From Clostridium sp. 1001271st1 H5 (lineage in GTDB: Bacteria > Bacillota > Clostridia > Lachnospirales > Lachnospiraceae), in NCBI RefSeq assembly GCF_005845215.1, contig NZ_SPHO01000002.1:124001-188000 (forward strand): a DNA stretch of 64,000 nt, in the 5' to 3' direction. Within the stretch, counting starts at the first letter, position 1, and each line of letters opens with the position of its first letter. Below the pieces are notes generated by a model. It was given only the letters and a program-made list of their open reading frames with translations. It was not told the origin of the DNA and made no database searches. A program made the translations under genes and the position numbers. This document shows, piece after piece, positions 48,796 to 57,887 of this stretch.

Positions 48796-50676
48796 ATGAA
48801 AGAAAATATTTGCTGTGTGACATACGGTGAACTTAGTTTTCTGGTAAACAATGTAATCAGTAAGCTGGAGGATACCTGTGATTTCCAGATTGTAGAGGGG
48901 CTTAGAGAAGAAACCTTAGAGAAGATAGATAAAGCAATTCTGGATGGGGCGGAGGTAATTATAGCCGGAGGAGCCAATGCGCAGGTGATTCGGGGTTATT
49001 TTAATATTCCTGTATTGGAATATAAGGTGACGCCTCTGGATTATATTACAGCCATACATAAGGGATTTGGCTTAGACTGCAGAGTGTCCCTGGTTCACTA
49101 TAAATTCCCTATGAATGAAAGAATGAGGGAATGCCTGCGCTATATGGGGATGGAGACAGAGGAAATTGTTTATGAGGACATGGAGGATTTGGAACAGAAA
49201 ATGTCTTCCAGCGGCTGCAATGTCTTTGTAGGATATGCCCTGGCAGTGGATGTTGCGCGCAGGATGGGAAAAGAGGGTGTCTTGCTGTATTCCGGTGAGG
49301 ACAGTATTTTGGATACAATTGAAGAGGCCAGAATCCTTATTAAAGAACTGCGCAAAGAAAAGGAAAAGAATGAATTTGTGAGAGCCACTATGGATTACAG
49401 TCCCAATGGCCTTATGTTTCTTGATACGGATAAAAATATCATTGACTGCAATCAGAGTATATTCAGTCTGGTTGAAAATTCAGGGGCGGTGCTTAGAGGC
49501 AGGAAACTATCGGAGGTATTGCCGCAATGCATGCCAATTCAACAGGAGGAAATAGAGTCTCTGGTTGTTGATATACATGGGCAGAAGCTGTTGGAGCGCT
49601 GGGTGCCAATCTGTTCCGGCACAGAGAATCAGACTGGGTATATGATTGTGCTCACCCCGTTTTCAGATTATAAAAAGGCAGAATTGGATTATCGCAAACG
49701 GAAATTGGAGCAGAGACAGGCGTGCGGATTTACTGCCAAGCATACGTTCAGGGATATTATTGGGAGTTCCTATAAAATGAAGGCATGTCTGGACGAGGCG
49801 GAGCTGTTTGCCCAGAGCAGTGCAGCAGTCTTATTGTCCGGAGAGACCGGGGTGGGAAAGGAGCTGTTTGCCCAGAGCATTCATAATGCAGGCCTGAGAA
49901 AGGACGGACCCTTTGTGGCAGTGAATTGTGCGGCTCTTCCCGCCAACCTCCTGGAGTCGGAATTATTTGGTTATGATGAGGGAGCCTTTACCGGAGGACG
50001 TAAAGGAGGCAAGAAGGGGCTTTTTGAGCTGGCAGATGGAGGCACACTGTTTTTAGATGAAATTGGAGAGATTTTGCCGGAACTGCAGGCCAGGCTGCTG
50101 CGTGCCATCCAGGAGAAAGAAATAATGCATGTGGGCGGCGGACGGGTTATACCCGTAGATGTCCGCATTATCACGGCAACAAACCGGAATTTAGAGCAGA
50201 TGCAGAATCAGGAATTCAGGAAGGATTTATATTACCGCCTGAGCGTGCTGGAACTTCAAATCCCGCCGCTGAGGGACAGGGAAGATGATGTGATTGAGCT
50301 CTTTCTGTTTTATATTAAGAAGAACAGGGGAATTGACGCTTATGGATTCGACCTGACAGAGGATATCCGGGAAATACTTAGAAGATACAGCTGGCGGGGG
50401 AATATCCGGGAACTTCAAAATGTATGTGAACGGTTCTGCCTGTACATGGAACGAAGCATCAGATTTGAACCGCTCTACGCTAAGAGATGCATGATTAAAT
50501 CCATTGGTGAAGAGCGTCTCATAGGGGACATAATGCAGCCTTATAATCAGGACAACAGGGAGCTGGCAGCAGGAGAATTAAAACGTTTGTTATCCTATAA
50601 TAATGAACAGATAGCAAAGACACTGGGAATCAGCCGCACCACATTGTGGAGAATGATGGGGAATTCAAAAAAGTAA
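48796..50676 (+). CDS. Sigma-54-dependent activator, PrpR-like
   Basis: A 626-residue enhancer-binding protein. The N-terminal 190 residues match the PrpR sensor fold (AEVIIAGGANAQVIRGYFNIPVLE), next a PAS-like segment (residues about 195-310), then the AAA+ domain with Walker A GETGVGKE (349-356), the sigma-54 contact loop GAFTGG (396-401) and DEIGE, and a Fis-type helix-turn-helix at the end (NEQIAKTLGISRTTLWRMMG). PrpR proteins sense small acids or their derivatives. It must activate RpoN-dependent promoters; the nearest is at 50797, right downstream. GAGG precedes the ATG. Confidence 0.92.
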   Translation: MKENICCVTYGELSFLVNNVISKLEDTCDFQIVEGLREETLEKIDKAILDGAEVIIAGGANAQVIRGYFNIPVLEYKVTPLDYITAIHKGFGLDCRVSLVHYKFPMNERMRECLRYMGMETEEIVYEDMEDLEQKMSSSGCNVFVGYALAVDVARRMGKEGVLLYSGEDSILDTIEEARILIKELRKEKEKNEFVRATMDYSPNGLMFLDTDKNIIDCNQSIFSLVENSGAVLRGRKLSEVLPQCMPIQQEEIESLVVDIHGQKLLERWVPICSGTENQTGYMIVLTPFSDYKKAELDYRKRKLEQRQACGFTAKHTFRDIIGSSYKMKACLDEAELFAQSSAAVLLSGETGVGKELFAQSIHNAGLRKDGPFVAVNCAALPANLLESELFGYDEGAFTGGRKGGKKGLFELADGGTLFLDEIGEILPELQARLLRAIQEKEIMHVGGGRVIPVDVRIITATNRNLEQMQNQEFRKDLYYRLSVLELQIPPLRDREDDVIELFLFYIKKNRGIDAYGFDLTEDIREILRRYSWRGNIRELQNVCERFCLYMERSIRFEPLYAKRCMIKSIGEERLIGDIMQPYNQDNRELAAGELKRLLSYNNEQIAKTLGISRTTLWRMMGNSKK

Positions 50677-50685
50677 GCCTTATAA

Positions 50686-50732
50686 AAATGTTTCAGATTT
50701 CTATATATTAAGAAGTCTGAAACATTTTTTTT
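50686..50732 (+). terminator. Terminator of the PrpR-like gene
   Basis: AAATGTTTCAGA (50686-50697) pairs with TCTGAAACATTT (50716-50727) and is followed by TTTTT. The symmetric TTTCAGA/TCTGAAA arms could also be an activator site, since they lie about 80-110 bases before a sigma-54 promoter. Confidence 0.88.
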
Positions 50733-50796
50733 GTTTGGCAGGATTTGTGTATGGCCTGACGCCTAAGAAATGAAAGGATATTTAATCTGTGGGAGG

Positions 50797-50813
50797 TTGG
50801 CATGGTTTTTGCT
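50797..50813 (+). promoter_or_regulatory. Sigma-54 (-24/-12) promoter
   Basis: TTGGCAT-GGTTT-TTGCT has the invariant GG and GC at the right 10-base spacing and matches the YTGGCAYR-N4-TTGCW consensus nearly perfectly. It lies 46 bases before the CoA-transferase start and downstream of the sigma-54 activator gene. rpoN itself is at 62580. Confidence 0.88.
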
Positions 50814-50858
50814 TTATTAATATGTATCATTAAAAAATATTGGGAAAGGGTGCGGGAA

Positions 50859-52049
50859 ATGAGCAAGGGATTACTGGATGGGGTTAAGGTATTGGACCTG
50901 ACAAGGGTACTTGCAGGTCCATACTGCGGAATGCTGCTGGCTGATATGGGAGCAGAGGTTATCAAAATTGAGATGCCGGGAAGGGGGGATGACGCCAGAA
51001 GAAATGCACCGATTGTAAATGGGGAAAGCGCCTATTTTATGAATCTGAACCGCAACAAAAGAGGGATGACCCTGAACCTTAAAAAGGAAGAAGGAAGGGA
51101 GGTTTTCCGTAAGCTGGTTAAAAAAAGTGACATTGTGCTGGAAAATTACCGTCCGGGGGTAATGGAGAAATTAGGATTGGGGTATGAGGACCTGAGAAAG
51201 ATAAACCCGGCTATTGTATATGGGGCCATATCGGGTTTTGGACATTATGGGCCATATTCGCAAAGAGCGGGGTACGACATTATAGGACAGGCCATGAGCG
51301 GTTTAATGAGTACAACAGGATGGCCCGGAGGAAAGCCCACCAGAACAGGGACAGCTATATCAGATGTGATGGGAGGCGTCAGCTGCTGCACCGGCGTGCT
51401 TGCGGCTTACATAAACCGTCTTAAAACCGGAGAGGGTGATAAGGTGGATGTATCTTTGGTGGATGCCATGGTGTCCTCACTGGAAATTATTAATATGATA
51501 TATCTCTGTACGGGACGTATTCCGGACCGGATTGGCAACCGTTATGAAGCGATTTATCCATATGACACATTTGAGTCCTCGGATGGAATGGTGGTTATTG
51601 CCTGCGGCAACGACAAATTATACGGAATTTTAAAGAGCGTGCTACAAATTCCCGAACTGGAGAGGGAAGATTTTGACGGTAATATCAAAAGAGTGGAAAA
51701 TCATGCTAAATTAAAACCTGTCATTGAGCAGTGGACAAAGCAGCATACCATTGACGAAGTGGTTGAGATTCTATTGGCAGCAGGAATCCCTGCCAGCCCT
51801 GTCAACACCATTGACCGCGTGGTTAAGGACCCTCACATAGCTGTGGCAAGAGAGATGTTTGTGGAATTGGAGCACCCTGTTGCCGGTAAAATGAAGGTAA
51901 CCGGGAATCAGCTGAAGTTTACAAATCATAAGGTGCATATTGACAGGCCGTCTCCGCTCCTGGGACAACATACAGAGGAAATATTAAAGGAATATCTGGA
52001 TATGAACCGGGATGACTATATGGCATTGGCTCAATCAGGCGCCTTTTAA
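50859..52049 (+). CDS. CoA-transferase family III (CaiB/BaiF/Frc)
   Basis: A 396-residue class III CoA-transferase. The CoA-binding opening VKVLDLTRVLAGPYCGMLLADMGAEVIKIE and the catalytic Asp 169 in GTAISDVMGG (equivalent to Asp 169 of formyl-CoA transferase) are present, along with KVDVSLVDAM. It moves CoA between carboxylic acids. I chose ATG 50859 because an in-frame ATG at 50802 lies inside the sigma-54 promoter. Coupled to an HMG-CoA-lyase-like gene 14 bases on, it probably makes a 3-hydroxyacyl-CoA that is then cleaved. The acid is unknown; hydroxymethylglutarate or citramalate are candidates. Confidence 0.9.
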   Translation: MSKGLLDGVKVLDLTRVLAGPYCGMLLADMGAEVIKIEMPGRGDDARRNAPIVNGESAYFMNLNRNKRGMTLNLKKEEGREVFRKLVKKSDIVLENYRPGVMEKLGLGYEDLRKINPAIVYGAISGFGHYGPYSQRAGYDIIGQAMSGLMSTTGWPGGKPTRTGTAISDVMGGVSCCTGVLAAYINRLKTGEGDKVDVSLVDAMVSSLEIINMIYLCTGRIPDRIGNRYEAIYPYDTFESSDGMVVIACGNDKLYGILKSVLQIPELEREDFDGNIKRVENHAKLKPVIEQWTKQHTIDEVVEILLAAGIPASPVNTIDRVVKDPHIAVAREMFVELEHPVAGKMKVTGNQLKFTNHKVHIDRPSPLLGQHTEEILKEYLDMNRDDYMALAQSGAF

Positions 52050-52063
52050 AGGAGGGGATTGGA

Positions 52064-52966
52064 ATGAAAGCAAAAGTGGTTGAAGTGGGACCAAGGGACG
52101 GGTTTCAGAATGTAAAATCATTCATTCCCACAGAAAATAAAATTAAGATTATAGATGGGCTGGTAAAAGCAGGGATTAAGAAAATACAGATAACATCCTT
52201 TGTCAGCGAAAAGGCAATTCCGCAGATGCGGGATGCCCCGCGGATAGCAGAGGCCGTACTGGGGGCTTATGAAGGCGTGGACTTTTTTGCCCTGGTACCA
52301 AACTTCTATGGGGCCAAAGCAGCTGTGGCTGCAGGACTTAAGGAGATATCCCCTGTTATATCCCTGAGCGAAAGCCATAATAAGGCAAATGTAAAAAGAA
52401 CCAGGGATGAATCAATTGAGGAACTTAAAAGGATACGGCAGTCATTTCCGGATGTACGCATTACACAGGACATTGCATGTGTGTTTGGCTGTCCGTTTGA
52501 GGGCGAAATGCCCATACAGGATTTAGTGGATTTGGTTGGGAGGGTGAAGGAAACAGGAATTAATGCATTTACGCTTTGTGATACAGTTGGAATGGCGTAT
52601 CCGTCACTGATAGAGCGGGTATTTTCAACTATGAAAAAGGAATATCCGGATACAGAGTTTAACGTCCACATTCATGACACCAGGAATATGGGGATTTTAA
52701 ATAGCTACGTGGCCTTAAACTGTGGGGCCGACAGTGTGCAGACGTCCATCGGCGGGCTGGGAGGATGTCCCTTTGCCCCGGGGGCAACAGGCAACACATC
52801 CACCGAAGATTTGGTATATATGCTGAACCAGTGCGGGTATGATACGGGTATTGATTTTGATATATTGCTGGAAACAGCCAAGTATGAACTGTCTGTGATT
52901 GATGGAAATTACAGCGGACATCACATCCGTATAGCAGAGAATCCCTGTATGGTTGTGCAGGCGTAA
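52064..52966 (+). CDS. Hydroxymethylglutaryl-CoA lyase-like protein
   Basis: A 300-residue HMGL-family TIM barrel. The opening VEVGPRDGFQN (Arg-Asp), SFVSEKAIPQMRD, the metal His-x-His in NVHIHDTRNMG, and the active-site loop GGLGGCPFAPGATGN with its catalytic Cys are all present, as in HMG-CoA lyases. It would cleave a 3-hydroxyacyl-CoA to acetyl-CoA and a ketoacid. AGGAGG lies before the ATG, 14 bases past the CoA-transferase. In a gut clostridium with no leucine-degradation genes nearby, the natural substrate may differ from HMG-CoA. Confidence 0.9.
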   Translation: MKAKVVEVGPRDGFQNVKSFIPTENKIKIIDGLVKAGIKKIQITSFVSEKAIPQMRDAPRIAEAVLGAYEGVDFFALVPNFYGAKAAVAAGLKEISPVISLSESHNKANVKRTRDESIEELKRIRQSFPDVRITQDIACVFGCPFEGEMPIQDLVDLVGRVKETGINAFTLCDTVGMAYPSLIERVFSTMKKEYPDTEFNVHIHDTRNMGILNSYVALNCGADSVQTSIGGLGGCPFAPGATGNTSTEDLVYMLNQCGYDTGIDFDILLETAKYELSVIDGNYSGHHIRIAENPCMVVQA

Positions 52967-52991
52967 AGGTCCAATATCTGCGTTTATGATA

Positions 52992-53005
52992 TGGCAAATG
53001 TGCCA
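52992..53005. promoter_or_regulatory. Palindrome upstream of the hydroxyacid dehydrogenase promoter
   Basis: TGGCA-AATG-TGCCA lies 27 bases upstream of the -35 box at 53032. It may be an activator or repressor site. It is not a sigma-54 promoter, since the spacing fails. Confidence 0.35.
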
Positions 53006-53031
53006 AAAATGAAATCAGAACATGATATGTA

Positions 53032-53060
53032 TTGACAATATATACAAAAAAGTATATCCT
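53032..53060 (+). promoter_or_regulatory. Predicted sigma-70 promoter of the hydroxyacid/TRAP operon
   Basis: TTGACA (53032-53037) with TATCCT (53055-53060) at 17 bases, or TATATC (53053-53058) at 15 bases. The -35 box is perfect; the -10 is fair. Confidence 0.6.
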
Positions 53061-53078
53061 TAATCATGTAATGTCAAA

Positions 53079-53094
53079 TGTATCCATTTATACA
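53079..53094. promoter_or_regulatory. Candidate GntR operator before the TRAP operon
   Basis: TGTAT-CCATTT-ATACA is an inverted repeat just past the promoter. Its complement, GTATAAATGGATACA, shares 13 identical bases with 59741-59753 next to the GntR gene and 11 with 59875-59885 before citD. Confidence 0.65.
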
Positions 53095-53149
53095 ATATCC
53101 AGTTGGACGAGGAAATGCGTAGTAAGAATGGCAGTAAGGAGGTAATGTC

Positions 53150-54106
53150 ATGAAAATTGTAGTATTGGATGGTTACACTTTAAATCCAGGAGATTTAAGC
53201 TGGAATGGCCTTCATCAATTGGGGCAGTTAACCGTGTATGAGAGAACTTCAGAAGAAATGGTTTTAGAACGGATTGGTGATGCGGAGGCTGTATTTACCA
53301 ATAAGACTCCGATTACCAGTAAGGTGATTGAAAATTCTCCCAACCTTAAATTTATCGGTGTACTGGCAACAGGGTACAATGTTGTGGATGTGAAGGCTGC
53401 GCGCAGTGCAGGTATCATAGTGTCCAATATTCCTACTTATGGGACAGATGCAGTTGCCCAATATACCATTGCTTTATTGCTGGAGATGTGCCATCATGTG
53501 GGAGCTCATGCTGACTGTGTAAAAAGAGGAGAGTGGACCTCCAGTCCTGACTGGTGTTTCTGGAAATTTCCTCTCATTGAGCTGGCAGGAAAAACAATGG
53601 GGATAATTGGTTTTGGAAAAATAGGACAGGGAACAGCTAAGATTGCACAGGCTTTGGGCATGAATATACTGGCATATGATGCCTTCAGAAGACCAGAGCT
53701 GGAATCAGGTACCTGTCATTATGCGGAGCTGGATGAACTTCTTTCTGAATCAGATGTCGTTGTTCTCCATTGCCCGCTGTTCCCTGACACACAGGGCATC
53801 ATCAACCGTGACACCATATCTAAAATGAAAGATGGAGTGATGATTATTAATGACTCCAGGGGGCCTTTGATTGTAGAAGAAGATTTGCGGGATGCTCTGA
53901 TTTCAGGCAAGGTAGCAGGGGCAGCAGTGGATGTTGTATCCGAAGAACCTATTAGCCTGGATAATCCCCTCCTCCATGCCCCCAATATGATTATTACACC
54001 TCACATGGCCTGGGCGCCGAAGGAGAGCCGCCAGAGACTGATGAATTTAGCAGTAGGAAACCTGAAAGCATTTTTGGGGGACGCACCAGTTAATGTTGTT
54101 AATTAA
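53150..54106 (+). CDS. D-2-hydroxyacid dehydrogenase (glycerate dehydrogenase-like)
   Basis: A 318-residue NAD-dependent enzyme of the D-isomer 2-hydroxyacid family. The catalytic Arg is in INDSRGPLIVEED, a Glu in VVSEEPI, and the His in ITPHMAWAP; the nucleotide motif is GIIGFGKIGQGTAKIA. It interconverts a 2-hydroxyacid and a 2-oxoacid. AAGGAGG precedes the ATG. It heads an operon with a TRAP transporter and an Ldh-family (opposite-stereo type) dehydrogenase, so together they could convert one enantiomer of a hydroxyacid into the other through the oxoacid. Confidence 0.9.
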   Translation: MKIVVLDGYTLNPGDLSWNGLHQLGQLTVYERTSEEMVLERIGDAEAVFTNKTPITSKVIENSPNLKFIGVLATGYNVVDVKAARSAGIIVSNIPTYGTDAVAQYTIALLLEMCHHVGAHADCVKRGEWTSSPDWCFWKFPLIELAGKTMGIIGFGKIGQGTAKIAQALGMNILAYDAFRRPELESGTCHYAELDELLSESDVVVLHCPLFPDTQGIINRDTISKMKDGVMIINDSRGPLIVEEDLRDALISGKVAGAAVDVVSEEPISLDNPLLHAPNMIITPHMAWAPKESRQRLMNLAVGNLKAFLGDAPVNVVN

Positions 54107-54174
54107 TTTTGTAAAATTGTGAAATAGATTTATAACTGTGGGGAATTACATCAATATTTATGGAGGTATTTATT

Positions 54175-55260
54175 ATGGGATTAAGGAAACAATTCATTGC
54201 ACTTAGCGCAGTTCTTTCTTTGGCAGTGGGGTTATCAGGCTGCGGAAGCCTTCAGAGCCCGGGTACAGCAAATACAAGCGCGGCACAATCCGGCTCTGAG
54301 ACAGCCGCGGAGTCAGCAGAGCCGTCCAAGGCCCAGGTGCTGACCTTGACGTTTGCATTGTCTGAAAATTCGGCACATTACGAAGCAGGCAAAAAATTTG
54401 CTGAGCTGGTAAACCAATATACAGACGGGGCATATGAAGTAGAGGTTTATCCCAATTCGTCATTGGCCAGCGGGAACCAGTTAGGAGCGATTGAGATGGT
54501 GCAGAAAGGAACTATTTCCTGCGGCTGGCTTTCACCATTGGTACAGTGCAGTATAGAACCAAATCTGAATGCTCTGTGCATACCATTTTTATGGAAGGAC
54601 ACGGATGCAATAGACGCTGCCTTAAGGCCCGGAACGGATGTGGATGCGGCACTGAACAAGATTTTAAAAGAAAAGGGATATATTGCAGTTGCATATGCTG
54701 AAAATGGGTACAGGGAGCTTACCAACAGCAAGAGGGAAATTAAAACCCCGGAAGATATGAAGGGCATAAAGTTCCGGGCCATTGGAAGCACCATGATTTT
54801 TGATGTATTCAAGGCAATGGGAGCAAATCCAATGGACCTGAATTTCAGCGAGCTCTTTACAGCGCTTCAGCAGAAGACAGTTGACGGGCAGGAAAACCCC
54901 ATATCAACAGTTATTGTTCCGCAGAAGTATTATGAGGTACAGGATTATATGACTATCTGGAACTATGTTTACGAGCCTCATCCACTGATGTTTAACCTGG
55001 AGCTGTGGGAATCATTTAGTCCGGAAACACAGCAGGCAATTCAGAAGGCTGCAATTGAAGCATGCGACTACCAGAAGAAATTATCCAGGGATGCATTGGC
55101 AGAGAATGTTGAATTGATTAAACAGAGCGGAACAACGGTTACAGAACTTACACCTGAAGAAATCCAGGCATTTAAAGATGTTGCTGTTCCTGTTGTGGAA
55201 GGATATTATGCAGACTTTAATCCGGAGTTGATGGGTGCGCTGCAGGCAGCTAACCAGTAA
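54175..55260 (+). CDS. TRAP transporter solute-binding lipoprotein (DctP family)
   Basis: A 361-residue DctP-family protein. Lipobox GLSGC, modified Cys 23, shows it is a membrane-anchored lipoprotein, as expected in a Gram-positive organism. The mature fold begins VLTLTFALSENSAHYEAG, and the ligand-carboxylate Arg is in GIKFRAIGSTM. GGAGGT at 54162-54167 sets ATG 54175. It delivers an organic acid to the DctQM membrane pair using the sodium gradient. The surrounding enzymes suggest a hydroxy-carboxylate. Confidence 0.92.
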   Translation: MGLRKQFIALSAVLSLAVGLSGCGSLQSPGTANTSAAQSGSETAAESAEPSKAQVLTLTFALSENSAHYEAGKKFAELVNQYTDGAYEVEVYPNSSLASGNQLGAIEMVQKGTISCGWLSPLVQCSIEPNLNALCIPFLWKDTDAIDAALRPGTDVDAALNKILKEKGYIAVAYAENGYRELTNSKREIKTPEDMKGIKFRAIGSTMIFDVFKAMGANPMDLNFSELFTALQQKTVDGQENPISTVIVPQKYYEVQDYMTIWNYVYEPHPLMFNLELWESFSPETQQAIQKAAIEACDYQKKLSRDALAENVELIKQSGTTVTELTPEEIQAFKDVAVPVVEGYYADFNPELMGALQAANQ

Positions 55261-55279
55261 GCAGGGGGGCGCATAGCAT

Positions 55280-55741
55280 ATGAAAAAGAAACTGATTCTA
55301 GAGGAACACATCATTGCGGGTACATTGCTGATTATGCTGTCAATCCAGGGTATTAACGTATTCTGCCGGTACATAACAGGATGGTCATTCTCCTTCTCAG
55401 AAGAGCTGGTTGTGTATTTATTCGCGGTGTCCTCGTTTATCGGGGCCTCCGCGGCCTGCGCCCGGGGCGCCAACATGGGCTTAAGCGCTCTGGTGGATTT
55501 ATGTCCGCCCAATATTCAGAAGGTCTTTATTTTACTGTCAGCCATTGGCAGCATTCTATTATTCGCACTTTTATTTAAGCAGGGAATTGAAGCAGTCAGA
55601 ATGATGTTGAAATATGGCCAGAGAACTCCCATATTAAGATGGCCGACATGGATGTTTGAGATTGCTTATCCCATTGGAGCTGTTTTGTATATTTTCAGGA
55701 CAATCCAGTTTACAGTAAGAAAGCTAAAGGAGGTGGCTTAA
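55280..55741 (+). CDS. TRAP transporter small permease (DctQ family)
   Basis: A 153-residue membrane protein with four predicted helices. The segment VFCRYITGWSFSFSEEL is the conserved DctQ motif. It lies between the solute-binding and large permease genes and supports DctM in the membrane. Confidence 0.9.
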   Translation: MKKKLILEEHIIAGTLLIMLSIQGINVFCRYITGWSFSFSEELVVYLFAVSSFIGASAACARGANMGLSALVDLCPPNIQKVFILLSAIGSILLFALLFKQGIEAVRMMLKYGQRTPILRWPTWMFEIAYPIGAVLYIFRTIQFTVRKLKEVA

Positions 55742-55742
55742 T

Positions 55743-57032
55743 TTGAATATTGAGATTGGGCTCATCCTTCTTATCTTATTCTTTCTGCTGGTACTGATGA
55801 ATATACCGATTGCGGTTTCACTGGGGTTGTCTACCATCATTACTATGATATTATACGGCATTCCTTTAGGGATGTATCTGGACACCATTAATGCCGGCCT
55901 TTCAAAGTATACACTGTTAGCCGTGCCGTTTTTCATTTTAGCAGGTTTTATTATGGAAAAATCGGGGATATCCAAACGAATTATTGCATTTGCGCGGTTG
56001 TTGACCGGACCGGTTCCGGGAGGTCTTGGAATTATCTCCATTGTGGTTACCCTGTTTTGGGGAGCCATATCCGGTTCAGGTCCTGCTACCGTGGCAGCCC
56101 TTGGAAGTATACTTATACCTGCCATGATTGAGGACGGATACGACAAGGGATTTGCAGCGGCTCTCATAGCGGCCAGCAGCGCTGTTGCTGTTGTCATTCC
56201 TCCCAGTATTAATCTGGTGGTTTACGGAGTTATCTCCGGGGATTCGATTGGCACGCTGTTTATTTCGGGCATTATTCCGGGAATTTTAATGGGAATCTGT
56301 TTTATTGTATATGCATTTATCTACTCAATGAGACATGGATACAGGGGGGAGCGCTTCGGAACTGTCAAAGAGGTGCTTCATGGATTCAGGGAGGCCATCT
56401 GGGGCTTATTTTCTCCCATTATTATACTGGGCGGCATATACGGCGGTATCTTTACACCCACGGAAGCAGCAGTGGTTGCAGTAATCTACAGTCTCTTAAT
56501 TGGTTTATTTGTTTACAAAGAATTTAATGTGAAAGATTTATGGCACATACTTGCGGATGCGGGAGTCAGCTCCGCCAGCATATTGATTATCATGGCAAAC
56601 GCAGGGGCCATGACATGGTTAATCACATCCCAGGGTATTGCAACCAGGTTCGGGACAGCCCTTCTGGGGGTATCGGACCATCGTATCGTAATTCTTTTGC
56701 TGATTGACCTTATGGTTATTATTGCCGGTGTATTTATCGACGGTATTTCCATTGCATATATTTTTGTTCCGCTGTTTCTGCCGGTTGTAACACAGCTGGG
56801 AATGAGTTCCATATGGTTCGGCGTTGTATTGACAGTCGGCATTGCCATTGGATTCACAACCCCTCCGGTGGCAGTCAATCTGTATCCGGCCTGCCGCATT
56901 GCCAATATAACCTTAGGCAAGATATCAAAAGAAATTATAGGGTTTGTGGCGGCAGGTGTGGTTGCCCTGATACTCATAACAATATTCCCTGATATCGTAT
57001 TACTGCTTCCAAAGACGTTGGGAATGATGTAA
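55743..57032 (+). CDS. TRAP transporter large permease (DctM family)
   Basis: A 429-residue, 12-helix permease. Typical segments are LLAVPFFILAGFIMEKSGI, GAISGSGPATVAALGSI, VIPPSINLVVYGV and the C-terminal GFTTPPVAVNLYPACRI. The gene begins with TTG at 55743, 1 base after dctQ stops: AAGGAGG (55727-55733) sits 9 bases upstream and no ATG or GTG is in position. This subunit carries the substrate and sodium. Confidence 0.9.
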   Translation: MNIEIGLILLILFFLLVLMNIPIAVSLGLSTIITMILYGIPLGMYLDTINAGLSKYTLLAVPFFILAGFIMEKSGISKRIIAFARLLTGPVPGGLGIISIVVTLFWGAISGSGPATVAALGSILIPAMIEDGYDKGFAAALIAASSAVAVVIPPSINLVVYGVISGDSIGTLFISGIIPGILMGICFIVYAFIYSMRHGYRGERFGTVKEVLHGFREAIWGLFSPIIILGGIYGGIFTPTEAAVVAVIYSLLIGLFVYKEFNVKDLWHILADAGVSSASILIIMANAGAMTWLITSQGIATRFGTALLGVSDHRIVILLLIDLMVIIAGVFIDGISIAYIFVPLFLPVVTQLGMSSIWFGVVLTVGIAIGFTTPPVAVNLYPACRIANITLGKISKEIIGFVAAGVVALILITIFPDIVLLLPKTLGMM

Positions 57033-57063
57033 GGGAAGGCGAAAAGAGAGGTTGAATGATTTT

Positions 57064-57828
57064 ATGGAGACATACAAGATATATCCCTTGAAATTAGGAG
57101 AGTTTCAGAAGCATGAAAAATCAACACTTTTATATTTGCAGGGGGCGGGTGAAAAACTGATAACACCCATCATCGCATATCTGATACAAGGGAATGGAAG
57201 AAATATATTAGTGGATACGGGATGCGGGGACCCGGAGTGGTCGAAGGTGCATCACCATCCCATTGTCCAGACAGAGGATATGCTGTTGTTAAATGTATTG
57301 AAGGGCCATGGAGTGTGTCCGGAAAATATTACCTGTGTGGTCAATACCCATCTCCATTGGGACCACTGCTGGAATAATGACCTTTTTCCGGGGAAGAAGA
57401 TATATGTTCAGAAATCCGAGATGGATTTTGCCATGAAGCCGCTGCCCACACAGTGGGCGTATTATGAGTCGGAGGAGATTGGCTTAAAGCCTCCTTTTAA
57501 GAAAACAATGGACCAATACGAATTGGTGGACGGTGATGTGGATTTATATCCGGGGATTCAGCTTACTTTTATTCCCAGCCATACGCCTGGTTTTCAGGGC
57601 GTATTAGTTGATACGGATAATGGCCGTTATCTGATTGCCAGCGATTGCCTGGGAAGGTTTGATAATTGGGAAGGAAACGGAGTCATGAGGCATATTCCTT
57701 CAGCGATTCATGTGGATTTGAACCAGTGCTACAGGACGTATGATAAGATTGAGAAGATATGCGATTATATCCTTCCCGGACATGACGGCCGCGTATTTGA
57801 AGAGCGTGTCTATCCTCCGGAGAGATAA
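57064..57828 (+). CDS. Metallo-beta-lactamase-fold hydrolase
   Basis: A 254-residue MBL-fold protein. The two-metal motif is NTHLHWDHCWN (HxHxDH), with NILVDTGCG before it, IPSHTPGFQG and ASDCLG after it, and a final GHDGRV. Members close to this type include N-acyl-homoserine lactonases and other lactone or thioester hydrolases. AGAGAGG is 13 bases before ATG 57064; a TTG at 57052 is an alternative. In this operon it might open a lactone of the imported hydroxyacid; that is speculative. Confidence 0.85.
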   Translation: METYKIYPLKLGEFQKHEKSTLLYLQGAGEKLITPIIAYLIQGNGRNILVDTGCGDPEWSKVHHHPIVQTEDMLLLNVLKGHGVCPENITCVVNTHLHWDHCWNNDLFPGKKIYVQKSEMDFAMKPLPTQWAYYESEEIGLKPPFKKTMDQYELVDGDVDLYPGIQLTFIPSHTPGFQGVLVDTDNGRYLIASDCLGRFDNWEGNGVMRHIPSAIHVDLNQCYRTYDKIEKICDYILPGHDGRVFEERVYPPER

Positions 57829-57887
57829 GAAAACTCATGGATATATGAGCCGGGGACAGGAATATCGCTTAGGGGGCAGAAATACCT

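Noticed and set aside
50734-50750. A second sigma-54-like sequence, TTTGGCAGGATTTGTGT
   Set aside because: The -24 part is good but the -12 dinucleotide is GT instead of GC; the site at 50797 is far better.
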